Source: CABRXV01 sp900754955
GTDB taxonomy: Bacteria > Actinomycetota > Coriobacteriia > Coriobacteriales > Eggerthellaceae
Direction of reading: 5' to 3'
NCBI GenBank assembly: GCA_902475005.1
Contig: CABRXV010000066.1
Location: 1 to 11,263 of the forward strand
DNA length: 11,263 bases
The notes below the pieces were generated by a model that was given only the letters and a program-made list of their open reading frames with translations, was not told where the DNA came from and searched no databases. Positions 1-7,171 of the stretch are shown here, piece by piece; positions within the stretch are counted from its first letter, which is position 1; every line of letters begins with the position of its first letter. A program made the translations under genes and the position numbers.

Positions 1-3000
1 CGTTGCTGGCAGAGTCGGCGTGCTCGAACGTGCCGCCGTTGACGCGCAGCGTGCCGCCGCACCACAGGCTGCTGATGTCGCCGCCGTTCACCGTCACGGA
101 GCCAGGCGAATCGACCGCGGAATGGTTGTTGTTCTTGAGGTTGTACGATCCCCCGTTTATGACGACGGTCGAATTCGCCACCGTGGAGTACACCGCAGCC
201 TCGGAGCCCCAGTAGGTGCCGCTGCTGCCCAAGATGGCGGAGGCGCCGTCGCCGATCAGCTTGACGGCCACGCCTTCGTTGCTGCCGCCCCGCCCATACT
301 CGGTGCGCAGCGAGACGTTGCCCGTGGTGATGAGCGTAGAGTTCGCCTCCACCTCAACGGGGTTCAGCGCGTCGTACCACGACCCCTGCGTGCGCGTGTC
401 GTTCACGTACACGGAATCCTTCAGCACGAGCGTCGCGCCGTTGCGCACGTGGAAGCGGCAGAACTTCAGCTCGCCGGAGCTGCCGACCACAAGGTCGCGG
501 TCAACGTAGATCTCGCGGTTGCCGTCATCGAACAGGCCGCCCTCGTCGAACTCGAAGGAGCCCGTGGTGAGAATGGTGCCCACCGAGGGATCCTTCACCG
601 CATTCGCGAAGTCGTCGGCGTTGCTCACCGTCACCGTGCGCTTGCCCGCGACGCCCTTCAGCAGCGACAGCATGTGCTCGGCTGCCGTCAGGCGATCGTA
701 GTTGGACACCTGCGCCTGGTCCTCGGCCGACAGCGCGTCGTAGGCCGCACGCGCCTCGGAGATGGCCGCCTCGTCGTCAACCGTCACCTCGGACTGCTCG
801 GGTAGCGCGGCGATGAGGTCCTCCACCTGCTTCCAGGCGGGCGCATCCTCTTCGGCCTTCGAGATGGCGAAGCTGTCCACCAGCGCCGACGTGCCGCCCT
901 CCACCTTGTACGCCTGGTAGTACAGGTGGTCGCCGTCGATGGTGATGCCGGAGTACACGGGCACCGCCAAATCCAGCGCCACCTCGCTGGGGATGTCGGC
1001 GGAAGGCGTCTGCACGTAGTTCTTCACGCCTGCCGTGCCGGCGATGACAAACGCTGTGCCGTTGGGGTTCAGCGCCGTCTCGTAGTTCTGCCCCTCGTAG
1101 GTCTGCGTCTCCTTCGCCACGTCCTGCGCCTCGCCACGCGAGAGGAACGGCGTGCGGTTGTACACGTGGTCGTGGCCGGACAGCACCAGGTCAACGTCGC
1201 AAGCCGCCGCAAGCGCGTCGATCTGCGAGCGGATGGCCGCCACGTCGCTGTCGGACTGGTGCGGGCCGTTGGAGTAGGGAGACTTGTGCATGAGCACGAT
1301 CTTCCACTGCGTGCCGGCGTTCGCCAGCGTGTCGTAGGCCCAATCGTACTGCGCCTGCGACAGCCCCTCGTCGGCGCCCAGGTCGTTGGTGTTCAGCACG
1401 ACGAACGTGGCGTTCTTGTACACGTAGGAGTAGTACACGCCGCTGGAGAGGTCCTGCCCCGCGGGCACGTTCGCCAGGTTGAAGTGCGACACGATGGGGT
1501 TCGCGTCGGTGATGCCCTCCACGTCGCTTTTCGCCTCGTGGTTGCCAGCGGCTGGCGTCATCGACATACCCTGCGCCACGCCGTTCGCGTCGTCAAGCGC
1601 CCAGGTCCAGTAGTCCTCGTTGGCGCCGTCGTCCACGAAGTCGCCGCCGTGCACGGTGAACGATGCCGTGGGGAAGGCCGCATCGGCCGCCGCAAGCGTG
1701 TTCTTGTACACGTCGTAGTCGGATTCCACCATGCCCTGCGAGTCATTCACGTTGATGAAGGTGAACGCGTCGTCGGCGTCGGCCGCGTCGCCCGTGGAGA
1801 ACGGGAAGGCGTCGCTCCACCAGCCGTTTTCCTTGTCGCCCACTCGGTAGTAGTAGGAAGCGCCGTCGTCCAGACCGGTCACAGAGGCGGAGTGGCGCTC
1901 GGCCTGCTGCGTGCCGTAGGTGGTCACCAGGCCCAGGTTCAGCTGGGTCTTGGGCTTGGTCACCTGCTCGGAGGTCGCCTGCGCCTCTGCGACGATGCTC
2001 TGGAAGTCGGCATCGGTGGCCACCTGCACGGTGCCGGAAGTCACGTTCGTGCCCGTGTACCAGCGGAAGTTGCGGTCGGTGCCGGAGCTGGATCCCAGCG
2101 TCATGGTGACCTGCGTGGGCAGCAGCCCGTTGTCCACCGAGGGCTCAGGCGGCGTGACGGTGCCGTCGAAGGTGATGGTGACGCCCTCGCCGTCGATCAC
2201 GTCATCGGTGAAGTTGGAGTCGTAGAGCATCGAGCCGGCGATCTCGGAGATGAGCGATCCCATGCCGGTGAGGAAGCTCGGGCTCATGTACTCGTTGACC
2301 AGCCCCTCGATCATGCCGCGGATGGCGGCGGAGTCGAAGCCGAACAGCTCCAACGTGCTCTTCAGGTTGCCGTCGTCGGTGGCGCCGTCGATGGCGGTCT
2401 TCCAGAGGCCGGAGAACGCGATGCCCGTGTCGATGGAGTTTTCCTCAAACAGCGTGTCGATGATGGGCATGAGGTCGTCGATGAGCGTGGTGATGAGCGT
2501 CTGCACCACCTCGCCCGACTCGATGTAGGACAGCGCGTCGCCCACCCACGCCGGCGGGGTCTCGTGGCCAGCGTAGTGCCCGGTCAGCACGACCAGCACC
2601 AGGTCGTAGATGGAGCGCTGCTCGGCATCAAGCGAGGTGACGCCCATCTGCGACACCTGGGTAACGATCTTGTCCACTTCGCCCAGCAGCCAGTCGGGGT
2701 TGTCGATGTACTTCGTCTCGACGGTGTTCAGCACGTCGTCCACCAGGCGCAGGATCTGGGCGTCGGTGATGGTGGCGTCGCCGATGATCCCCGCCGTGCC
2801 CGAAGGCGCAAGCTGGATGCCGCCGTTGCGGTACTCCACGTGCACGCGGCCGACGCCCGTGCCCAGCTCGATGTCCATGCCGCCGGCCAGCGCATCGCGC
2901 ACCAGGCCCAGCACCATCGCGTCGATGTCAACGTCGGGCAGGTTCTCGGCCAGCCACGCGCGCAGGCCCGTCTGGCCGATTTCCTCCAGGATGGGGCGCA

Positions 3001-4300
3001 GCATGCCGTTCGCCATGTTGTTGAACAGGGTTTCCGGGTAGAGCTTGTCCTGCGTGTAGGACTGGAAGTCCTCGATGTGGGTGACGTTGCCCGTGTGGTC
3101 CTTGAAGTCGATGGAGGACACGCCGCGCGAGCTGACGCTGAACTCCTCGTGCGTGCGCTGCGTGCCGTCGTCAAGCGCTGCGCCCTTGGTCAGGGTGACG
3201 GTGCGCTGCGGGCTTCTCCACGAAGAGAGCGAACCCGTCTCCAGGTCGGTGATGGTGTTGCCCGCATTCGAGGTGAACTGGGCGATGTCGTTGGCGTGCA
3301 TGTGCCCGGTGAAGATGTAGCGCATGCCCGCATCGGCGAAGGCGGTGGCCGTGGCCTGCCAGTTGTCCACCACGTACTCGGACAGGATGTTCTCTTCGCC
3401 CTCGAAGTGCGGCACGAGGCCGTGGTGCATGAGGCCGATCACCGTGTCGCCTTCAGCCTCAGCGGCCTGGACCTTCTCCACCACCCAGGGCAGCAGGTCG
3501 TCGTCCACGCGGCCTGCGGTGATGTGCTCGTTCTCGCTGTAGCCGGTGTCGGCGTCGGGGCTGTAGCGGCCCGAGTCCACGGCGACGATGGTGAACTTGC
3601 CCAGATCGACCGTGTAGGACAACTCGCCGGCTATCTCGCCCGCGCCGTGGTTGGGGTTGGTGAAGTACTCGGCCTCGTAGTCGCCGTTGTAGCCGAAGTT
3701 CGCGTAGATCTGGCGGAAGTCGTCGGCCGTGGTGGTTTCGGCGTCCTCCTTCGAGCCGTTCTCGAACGTGCAGGAGTCCTCGTAGTTGAACACATCGTGG
3801 TTGCCGTTGATGACGAACACCTCGGTGTCGGTCTCGTCCTCGATGGCCTGGAAGCGCTCGGACAGCTGCTCGTGGCCCAGCTTCTCGCCGTCTTTGGTCA
3901 AATCGCCCGACACCACCAGGATGTCGGGAGCGTCCTCGCGCACCATCTGCAGCGCGGCATCCAGGATGGAGCCAGACTCCTCCAGCATCTTCGGGTCGCC
4001 GCCCACGTAGGTCTCATAGTCCTCGCAGTCGCTCACGTAGTTGAGCGGATAGTAGTGCGTGTCGGACAGCACGGCTATCTTGATGCTGTCGCCGTCGGGG
4101 CCGAACGCTTGCGCGTCGGCGCCGACTTCCGCCGCAGCGGCCGATGCGCTCTCCTGAGCGGGCTGGCTGTTCAACTCCTGAGCAGCTGGTTCTGCATAGG
4201 CCGATCCTGCTGCAACGCCCGTCAGGGGCATCGCAAGCAGAACAGACACGAGCACCGCAAGCACAGCGCGACAGGGCGCCGTCCTACTCCGTTCTGACAT
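1..4300 (-). CDS. Large secreted double metallophosphoesterase with beta-helix region (3' end beyond window)
   Basis: The frame opens at ATG 4298-4300 and stays open to the left edge (at least 1433 codons). An AGAGAGG ribosome site lies 9 bases before the ATG. Residues 1-36 look like a Sec signal peptide: a basic start, a hydrophobic core and a cleavage site after AYA. Residues about 75-340 form a calcineurin-like phosphoesterase with D80/H82 (SDTH), D133 (SGDLT), N167/H168 (GNHD), H292 and H333/H335 (GHMH). Residues about 385-700 are mainly helical and unrecognised. Residues about 720-838 resemble the fibronectin-III-like N domain of purple acid phosphatases. Residues about 847-1130 are a second phosphoesterase with D853, D887, N920/H921, H1005 and H1043/H1045 (GHDHVYNRT). 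A helical linker (about 1155-1215) leads to Gly/Asn-rich strands with repeated NGG motifs, probably a beta-helix. Both metal centres look intact, so it likely hydrolyses phosphomonoesters or diesters outside the cell; the substrate is unknown. Any C-terminal anchor is out of view. Confidence 0.93.
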   Translation of the reverse strand, partial: MSERSRTAPCRAVLAVLVSVLLAMPLTGVAAGSAYAEPAAQELNSQPAQESASAAAAEVGADAQAFGPDGDSIKIAVLSDTHYYPLNYVSDCEDYETYVGGDPKMLEESGSILDAALQMVREDAPDILVVSGDLTKDGEKLGHEQLSERFQAIEDETDTEVFVINGNHDVFNYEDSCTFENGSKEDAETTTADDFRQIYANFGYNGDYEAEYFTNPNHGAGEIAGELSYTVDLGKFTIVAVDSGRYSPDADTGYSENEHITAGRVDDDLLPWVVEKVQAAEAEGDTVIGLMHHGLVPHFEGEENILSEYVVDNWQATATAFADAGMRYIFTGHMHANDIAQFTSNAGNTITDLETGSLSSWRSPQRTVTLTKGAALDDGTQRTHEEFSVSSRGVSSIDFKDHTGNVTHIEDFQSYTQDKLYPETLFNNMANGMLRPILEEIGQTGLRAWLAENLPDVDIDAMVLGLVRDALAGGMDIELGTGVGRVHVEYRNGGIQLAPSGTAGIIGDATITDAQILRLVDDVLNTVETKYIDNPDWLLGEVDKIVTQVSQMGVTSLDAEQRSIYDLVLVVLTGHYAGHETPPAWVGDALSYIESGEVVQTLITTLIDDLMPIIDTLFEENSIDTGIAFSGLWKTAIDGATDDGNLKSTLELFGFDSAAIRGMIEGLVNEYMSPSFLTGMGSLISEIAGSMLYDSNFTDDVIDGEGVTITFDGTVTPPEPSVDNGLLPTQVTMTLGSSSGTDRNFRWYTGTNVTSGTVQVATDADFQSIVAEAQATSEQVTKPKTQLNLGLVTTYGTQQAERHSASVTGLDDGASYYYRVGDKENGWWSDAFPFSTGDAADADDAFTFINVNDSQGMVESDYDVYKNTLAAADAAFPTASFTVHGGDFVDDGANEDYWTWALDDANGVAQGMSMTPAAGNHEAKSDVEGITDANPIVSHFNLANVPAGQDLSSGVYYSYVYKNATFVVLNTNDLGADEGLSQAQYDWAYDTLANAGTQWKIVLMHKSPYSNGPHQSDSDVAAIRSQIDALAAACDVDLVLSGHDHVYNRTPFLSRGEAQDVAKETQTYEGQNYETALNPNGTAFVIAGTAGVKNYVQTPSADIPSEVALDLAVPVYSGITIDGDHLYYQAYKVEGGTSALVDSFAISKAEEDAPAWKQVEDLIAALPEQSEVTVDDEAAISEARAAYDALSAEDQAQVSNYDRLTAAEHMLSLLKGVAGKRTVTVSNADDFANAVKDPSVGTILTTGSFEFDEGGLFDDGNREIYVDRDLVVGSSGELKFCRFHVRNGATLVLKDSVYVNDTRTQGSWYDALNPVEVEANSTLITTGNVSLRTEYGRGGSNEGVAVKLIGDGASAILGSSGTYWGSEAAVYSTVANSTVVINGGSYNLKNNNHSAVDSPGSVTVNGGDISSLWCGGTLRVNGGTFEHADSASN

Positions 4301-4361
4301 ACGCGCAAACCTCTCTCTGTTGGCTTCAACTGACACTTGTGCATAAAAAGACTGTTGAAGG

Positions 4362-4378
4362 TTACGCCTCACGCGTAA
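4362..4378. promoter_or_regulatory. Dyad TTACGC-N5-GCGTAA, possible operator
   Basis: A perfect 6-bp inverted repeat with a 5-bp spacer sits about 60 bases before the phosphoesterase start, in the only stretch that can hold its promoter. Position and symmetry suit a dimeric regulator. The regulator is not identifiable and no second copy was seen in the window, so a chance occurrence is possible. Confidence 0.3.
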
Positions 4379-4476
4379 AGAAGCCGAAAAGCATAGGTCA
4401 GAGGTGGGTAAAACGCTTGTAAAACTTAACACCCACTCGGAGGGTGCGGAGGCGGGGATGGGGAGTAGCCAGGAAT

Positions 4477-4506
4477 GCGGCTGGGGGCGAAGCGGCTGGG
4501 GGCGAC
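4477..4506. repeat. 15-bp tandem duplication (GCGGCTGGGGGCGA + A/C)
   Basis: Two directly adjacent 15-bp copies differ only at the last base. They lie in non-coding DNA before the phosphoesterase gene and probably arose by slippage. Confidence 0.8.
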
Positions 4507-4560
4507 GCCATGCCCCCCACCCTAAGGCGAAGTCGACACCATGCGGATTGGGACATTTGA

Positions 4561-4597
4561 TCTTCGCCAACAAGGCGAGGTTGCCGGAAGGCGAAGA
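4561..4597. repeat. Inverted repeat TCTTCGCC / GGCGAAGA
   Basis: Perfect 8-bp arms at 4561-4568 and 4590-4597 enclose 21 bases. The arms share the TTCGCC/GGCGAA core that recurs in the neighbouring tandem array, so this may be two oppositely oriented pieces of the same repeat rather than an independent element. No T-tract follows on either strand, so it is not a terminator. Confidence 0.5.
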
Positions 4598-4623
4598 CCA
4601 ACGTTGCCAGCGCGCATGATGCC

Positions 4624-4770
4624 GGCTTCGCCCTTTGGAGTGGTGGGAGTAGGCGCTTCGTCTTTGGAATGGAAGGCTTCACCCTTTGGAGAGGGATGAG
4701 GCGCTTCGCCTTTTGTAATGGGGGGGCGTTTCGCCTTTTGGGGTGGGGAGCTTCGTCTTTGGAGTGGGGC
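4624..4770. repeat. Degenerate tandem array, six units of 22-28 bp
   Basis: Six consecutive units begin at 4624, 4652, 4675, 4700, 4725 and 4749. Each starts with GGCTTCG or GGCGCTTCG (or a close variant), continues with a CCTTTGGAG-like block and ends in a G-rich tail of variable length. On the minus strand the units read as C-rich tracts followed by CCAAAGG-CGAAGC. The array lies just beyond the groEL terminator. Open frames through it encode only low-complexity Pro/Lys-rich peptide, and unit lengths are often not multiples of three, which argues against coding selection. Confidence 0.8.
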
Positions 4771-4785
4771 ACGCCCCCTCCCAAC

Positions 4786-4847
4786 AAAAAAACGCCGCGG
4801 CTTCGAAATCGCTTCCTTGACCAGGAACAACTTCGGATGCCGCGGCG
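4786..4847 (-). terminator. Rho-independent terminator of the groESL operon
   Basis: On the minus strand a perfect 9-bp stem CGCCGCGGC / GCCGCGGCG (4847-4839 with 4801-4793) is followed directly by seven T residues (4792-4786). The 37-base loop can fold further through TTCCT/AGGAA. It lies about 55 bases after the groEL stop. The stem has no T-tract in the plus direction, so it works one way only. Confidence 0.85.
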
Positions 4848-4855
4848 CTTCGGGG

Positions 4856-4886
4856 GGTTCCGCTGGCCCTATCGGCCGGCGGAACC
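4856..4886 (-). other. Hairpin just downstream of groEL
   Basis: On the minus strand GGTTCCGC pairs with GCGGAACC, one C-A mismatch follows, then GGCC pairs with GGCC around a 5-base loop. It begins 16 bases after the groEL stop codon and precedes the real terminator. It lacks a T-tract, so it is more likely an mRNA 3'-end stabilising hairpin or part of a two-step terminator. Confidence 0.6.
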
Positions 4887-4902
4887 TTTGCAGCCCTGTC
4901 TC

Positions 4903-6528
4903 TTAGTACATGCCGCCGCCCTGAGCCGCGCCGGCGAGAGCGGACAGGTCCGGACCCTCCTTCGGGATCTCGTTGATGGTGGCCTCAGTGATGAGGATGA
5001 GCGACGCAACGGAAGCCGCGGACTGCAGCGCCGTGCGGGTGACCTTCACCGGGTCGTTCACGCCCATCTCGATCATGTTGCCGCACTCGCCCGTCTTGTA
5101 GTTGCGGCCCCAGCCAGCCTCGGCCTTCTTGACCTCGGCAACCTCGACGGAGCCCTCGAAGCCGGCGTTCTCGGCGATGGCGCGCAGCGGAGCCTCCATG
5201 GCCTTGCGGATGATGTTCACGCCGACCATCTCCTCAGCGTCGCCCTCGATGGCGTCGAGCGCGGGGATGGCGTTCACGAGCGCCACACCGCCGCCGGCGA
5301 CGATGCCCTCCTCGACGGCCGCGCGCGTTGCCTGCAGCGCGTCCTCGATGCGGGACTTCTTCTCCTTGAGCTCAGACTCGGTGGCAGCGCCCACCTTGAG
5401 CACCGCAACGCCGCCCTGGAGCTTGGAGAGGCGCTCCTGCAGCTTCTCCTTGTCGAACTCGGACTCGGTGCGCTCGATCTCGGACTTGATCTGAGCGATG
5501 CGCGCGTCGATGTCGCCCCTCTCGCCCGCACCGTCGACGATGAGGAAGTTGTCCTTGGTGACCTTGACGGTCTTGGCGGTGCCCATCATGGAGATGTTGG
5601 CGTCGGCCAGCGTCATGCCGAAGTCCTTGTCGATGACCTGCGCACCGGTGACGGCGGCGATGTCCTCGAGGATGCGCTTGCGGCGATCGCCGAAGCCCGG
5701 GGCCTTCACAGCAACCACGTTGAGCGTGCCGCGCAGCTTGTTGAGCAGCAGCGTGGCGAGCGCCTCGCCCTCGACATCCTCAGCGACGAGGAACAGCGGG
5801 CGGCCGGACTTCATGACGTCCTCGAGCAGCGACACCATGTCCTGGATGTTCGCGACCTTCTGGTCGGTGAGCATGATGAACGGATCCTTGAGGACCGCCT
5901 CCATCTTCTCCATGTCGGTGGCCATGTACGGGGAGATGTAGCCGCGGTCGTACTGCATGCCCTCGACGATGTCCATGTCGATGCCGAAGGTCTGGGACTC
6001 CTCGACGGAGATGGCGCCGTCATGGCCGACCTTCTGCATGGCCTCGGCGATCTTCTCGCCGATCTCGGCGTCGCCGGCGGAGATGGTGCCGACGTTCGCG
6101 ATCTGCTCCTGGGTGGAAACCGGCGTAGAGGCTTCCTTGATGGCGGCGACGACCGTCTCGGTGGCCTTCTCGATGCCGCGGCGGATGCCGAGCGCGTCAG
6201 CGCCAGCGGTCACATTCTTGAGGCCCTCGGAGACGATGACGTCGGCGAGCAAGGTGGCGGTGGTGGTGCCGTCGCCTGCAACGTCGTTGGTCTTGACGGC
6301 GACCTCGCGCACGAGCTGGGCGCCCATGTTCTCGATCGGATCCTCGAGCTCGACCTCCTTGGCGACCGTCACGCCGTCGTTGGTGATGAGCGGCGCGCCG
6401 TAGGACTTCTCGAGCGCGACGTAGCGGCCCTTGGGGCCGAGCGTGACCTTAACGGCAGCGGCGAGCTTGCTCACGCCGGCAGCAAGACCGCTGCGGGCGT
6501 CTGCCTGGAACTTGATATCCTTAGCCAT
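4903..6528 (-). CDS. groEL: Chaperonin GroEL (Hsp60/Cpn60)
   Basis: A 541-residue protein close to the usual GroEL length (about 545) and alignable from end to end with the family. It forms the cytoplasmic double-ring folding chamber that works with GroES in an ATP cycle. Visible family landmarks are TLGPKGR (residues 29-35), ITNDGVTVAKE with the ATP-site Asp at 51, AGDGTTTATLLA with catalytic Asp86, the IEDALQATRAAVEEG segment carrying the second catalytic Asp, and VAGGGVAL after it. The C-terminus is a short Gly-rich tail ending GGGMY rather than the long GGM repeat of E. coli. The start is fixed by GAAAGGAAG eight bases before the ATG. It is the second gene of the groES-groEL operon, 179 bp after groES, and is presumably controlled by the CIRCE element before groES. 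Confidence 0.98.
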   Translation of the reverse strand: MAKDIKFQADARSGLAAGVSKLAAAVKVTLGPKGRYVALEKSYGAPLITNDGVTVAKEVELEDPIENMGAQLVREVAVKTNDVAGDGTTTATLLADVIVSEGLKNVTAGADALGIRRGIEKATETVVAAIKEASTPVSTQEQIANVGTISAGDAEIGEKIAEAMQKVGHDGAISVEESQTFGIDMDIVEGMQYDRGYISPYMATDMEKMEAVLKDPFIMLTDQKVANIQDMVSLLEDVMKSGRPLFLVAEDVEGEALATLLLNKLRGTLNVVAVKAPGFGDRRKRILEDIAAVTGAQVIDKDFGMTLADANISMMGTAKTVKVTKDNFLIVDGAGERGDIDARIAQIKSEIERTESEFDKEKLQERLSKLQGGVAVLKVGAATESELKEKKSRIEDALQATRAAVEEGIVAGGGVALVNAIPALDAIEGDAEEMVGVNIIRKAMEAPLRAIAENAGFEGSVEVAEVKKAEAGWGRNYKTGECGNMIEMGVNDPVKVTRTALQSAASVASLILITEATINEIPKEGPDLSALAGAAQGGGMY

Positions 6529-6574
6529 TACAGAAGCTTCCTTTCAAAAAAAATTATCTACAAGAGAAGAGTCA

Positions 6575-6694
6575 GGCTTTTCGTGGTGGCTCGCATAGCC
6601 GTGAAAGACCGAGTCGGCGCGAGGTAAGCGGCCTTTGCGCCGCGTCCGAGCCCGACGAAGGGCTTGAACGGCTAGGCGACCGCCACGGAAAGCC
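6575..6694 (-). other. Foldable spacer RNA between groES and groEL
   Basis: The 179-bp spacer contains 12-base arms (6683-6694 and 6575-6586) that pair at 11 of 12 positions. They enclose smaller hairpins such as AGCCC/GGGCT, GCGGC/GCCGC and GGCT/AGCC. Together these could form a closed multibranch structure in the mRNA, followed by a T-rich run and the groEL ribosome site. GC-rich DNA folds easily, so function is uncertain; processing, stability or tuning of the groES:groEL ratio are possible roles. No gene is visible here. Confidence 0.35.
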
Positions 6695-6707
6695 GTCAGG
6701 TTGAAAC

Positions 6708-6995
6708 CTACTCGAAAACGGCGTACAGATCGTCCGCGCGCAGAATCAGCACGTCCTCGCCGTCGATGGTGACCTCAGTTCCGCCGTACTTGCCGTAGAT
6801 GACGCGGTCGCCGACCTTCACCGGGACGGGAACGAGATTGCCGTCCTTGTCATGCTTGCCCTCGCCAACGGCGAGCACGGTGCCGGTCTGCGGCTTCTCC
6901 TTGCTGTCGGTCGCCAGGTACAGGCCCGATGCCGTGGTGGTCTCCGCCTCGTCCTGGCGAAGAATGACGCGATCGCCCAAGGGCTTCAGATTCAT
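6708..6995 (-). CDS. groES: Co-chaperonin GroES (Cpn10)
   Basis: A 95-residue protein matching the normal Cpn10 length. It forms the seven-membered lid of the GroEL chamber. Landmarks are the N-terminal LKPLGDRVILRQDE strand, the mobile loop region around TTTASGLYLATDSKEKPQ, the GTVLAVGEGK turn and the VGDRVIYGKYGGTEVTIDGEDVLILRADDLYAVFE C-terminal barrel (conserved residues V, G, D, Y, G, G). An upstream in-frame ATG at 7034 would add 13 residues. The start at 6995 is preferred because AAAGGAAGG lies 6 bases before it and family members begin MxxKPLGDR. First gene of the CIRCE-controlled operon. Confidence 0.97.
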   Translation of the reverse strand: MNLKPLGDRVILRQDEAETTTASGLYLATDSKEKPQTGTVLAVGEGKHDKDGNLVPVPVKVGDRVIYGKYGGTEVTIDGEDVLILRADDLYAVFE

Positions 6996-7062
6996 AACGT
7001 GCCTTCCTTTCGGTTCATGTAAGCGTTTCCGCATGATGCTGAACTAACCACTCGGCTTTCCC

Positions 7063-7094
7063 GAGTGCTAGCACTCAACGAAGGCGAGTGCTAA
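7063..7094 (-). promoter_or_regulatory. CIRCE operator (HrcA site) with an extra half-site
   Basis: On the minus strand TTAGCACTC (7094-7086), nine bases, then GAGTGCTAG (7076-7068) match the CIRCE consensus TTAGCACTC-N9-GAGTGCTAA in 17 of 18 arm positions. It starts 10 bases after the -10 box, where bound HrcA would block transcription. The proximal arm is also half of a perfect 14-bp palindrome GAGTGCTAGCACTC (7063-7076), which supplies a third half-site. HrcA itself is not encoded in this window. Confidence 0.95.
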
Positions 7095-7104
7095 ACATTG
7101 ATGT

Positions 7105-7132
7105 ACTATAGCAGCCCCTTGGGCGAATGCAA
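7105..7132 (-). promoter_or_regulatory. groESL promoter
   Basis: On the minus strand TTGCAT (7132-7127) and TATAGT (7110-7105) are separated by 16 bp. The -10 matches the vegetative consensus in 5 of 6 positions, the -35 only in TTG. Its place directly before CIRCE supports it. The predicted transcript has about 100 bases of leader with CIRCE at or near its 5' end. Confidence 0.7.
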
Positions 7133-7171
7133 CCGAATTTGAGAAAACCTCAGTCGAAGGCACTTAGATTT

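Larger units (their letters stand above)
4301..4902. other. Repeat-rich intergenic region between groEL and the phosphoesterase gene
   Basis: This is about 600 bp without a convincing gene. Going from groEL it holds two hairpins (one a terminator), a degenerate tandem repeat array, a looped inverted repeat, a 15-bp direct duplication and a short dyad before the phosphoesterase start. Frames that are open here on the minus strand begin with TTG or ATG inside the terminator, have no ribosome site and translate only to Pro/Lys-rich copies of the repeat, so they are not called as genes. The phosphoesterase promoter must lie within the last part of this region, but I could not place a convincing -35/-10 pair. 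Confidence 0.7.

Noticed and set aside
926..4297. Plus-strand open frame of about 1120 codons
   Set aside because: It is antisense to the phosphoesterase gene. It is rich in Val, His, Arg and Gly with no domain, as expected for the complement of high-GC codons; the minus frame has a signal peptide, ribosome site and all catalytic motifs.
4624..4770. CRISPR array
   Set aside because: Units are adjacent without unique spacers, vary in length and sequence, and no cas gene is present.
4398..4830. Minus-strand Pro/Lys-rich frames of about 100-130 codons
   Set aside because: They begin within the groESL terminator, one with TTG, lack ribosome sites and only translate the tandem repeat, which is open in more than one frame.
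4669..6627. Plus-strand open frame of about 650 codons
   Set aside because: Antisense to groEL, which is certain; it has no recognisable domain and begins within the repeat array.
6996..7034. Longer GroES start at 7034
   Set aside because: It adds 13 residues absent from the family, and the strong ribosome site precedes the ATG at 6995.
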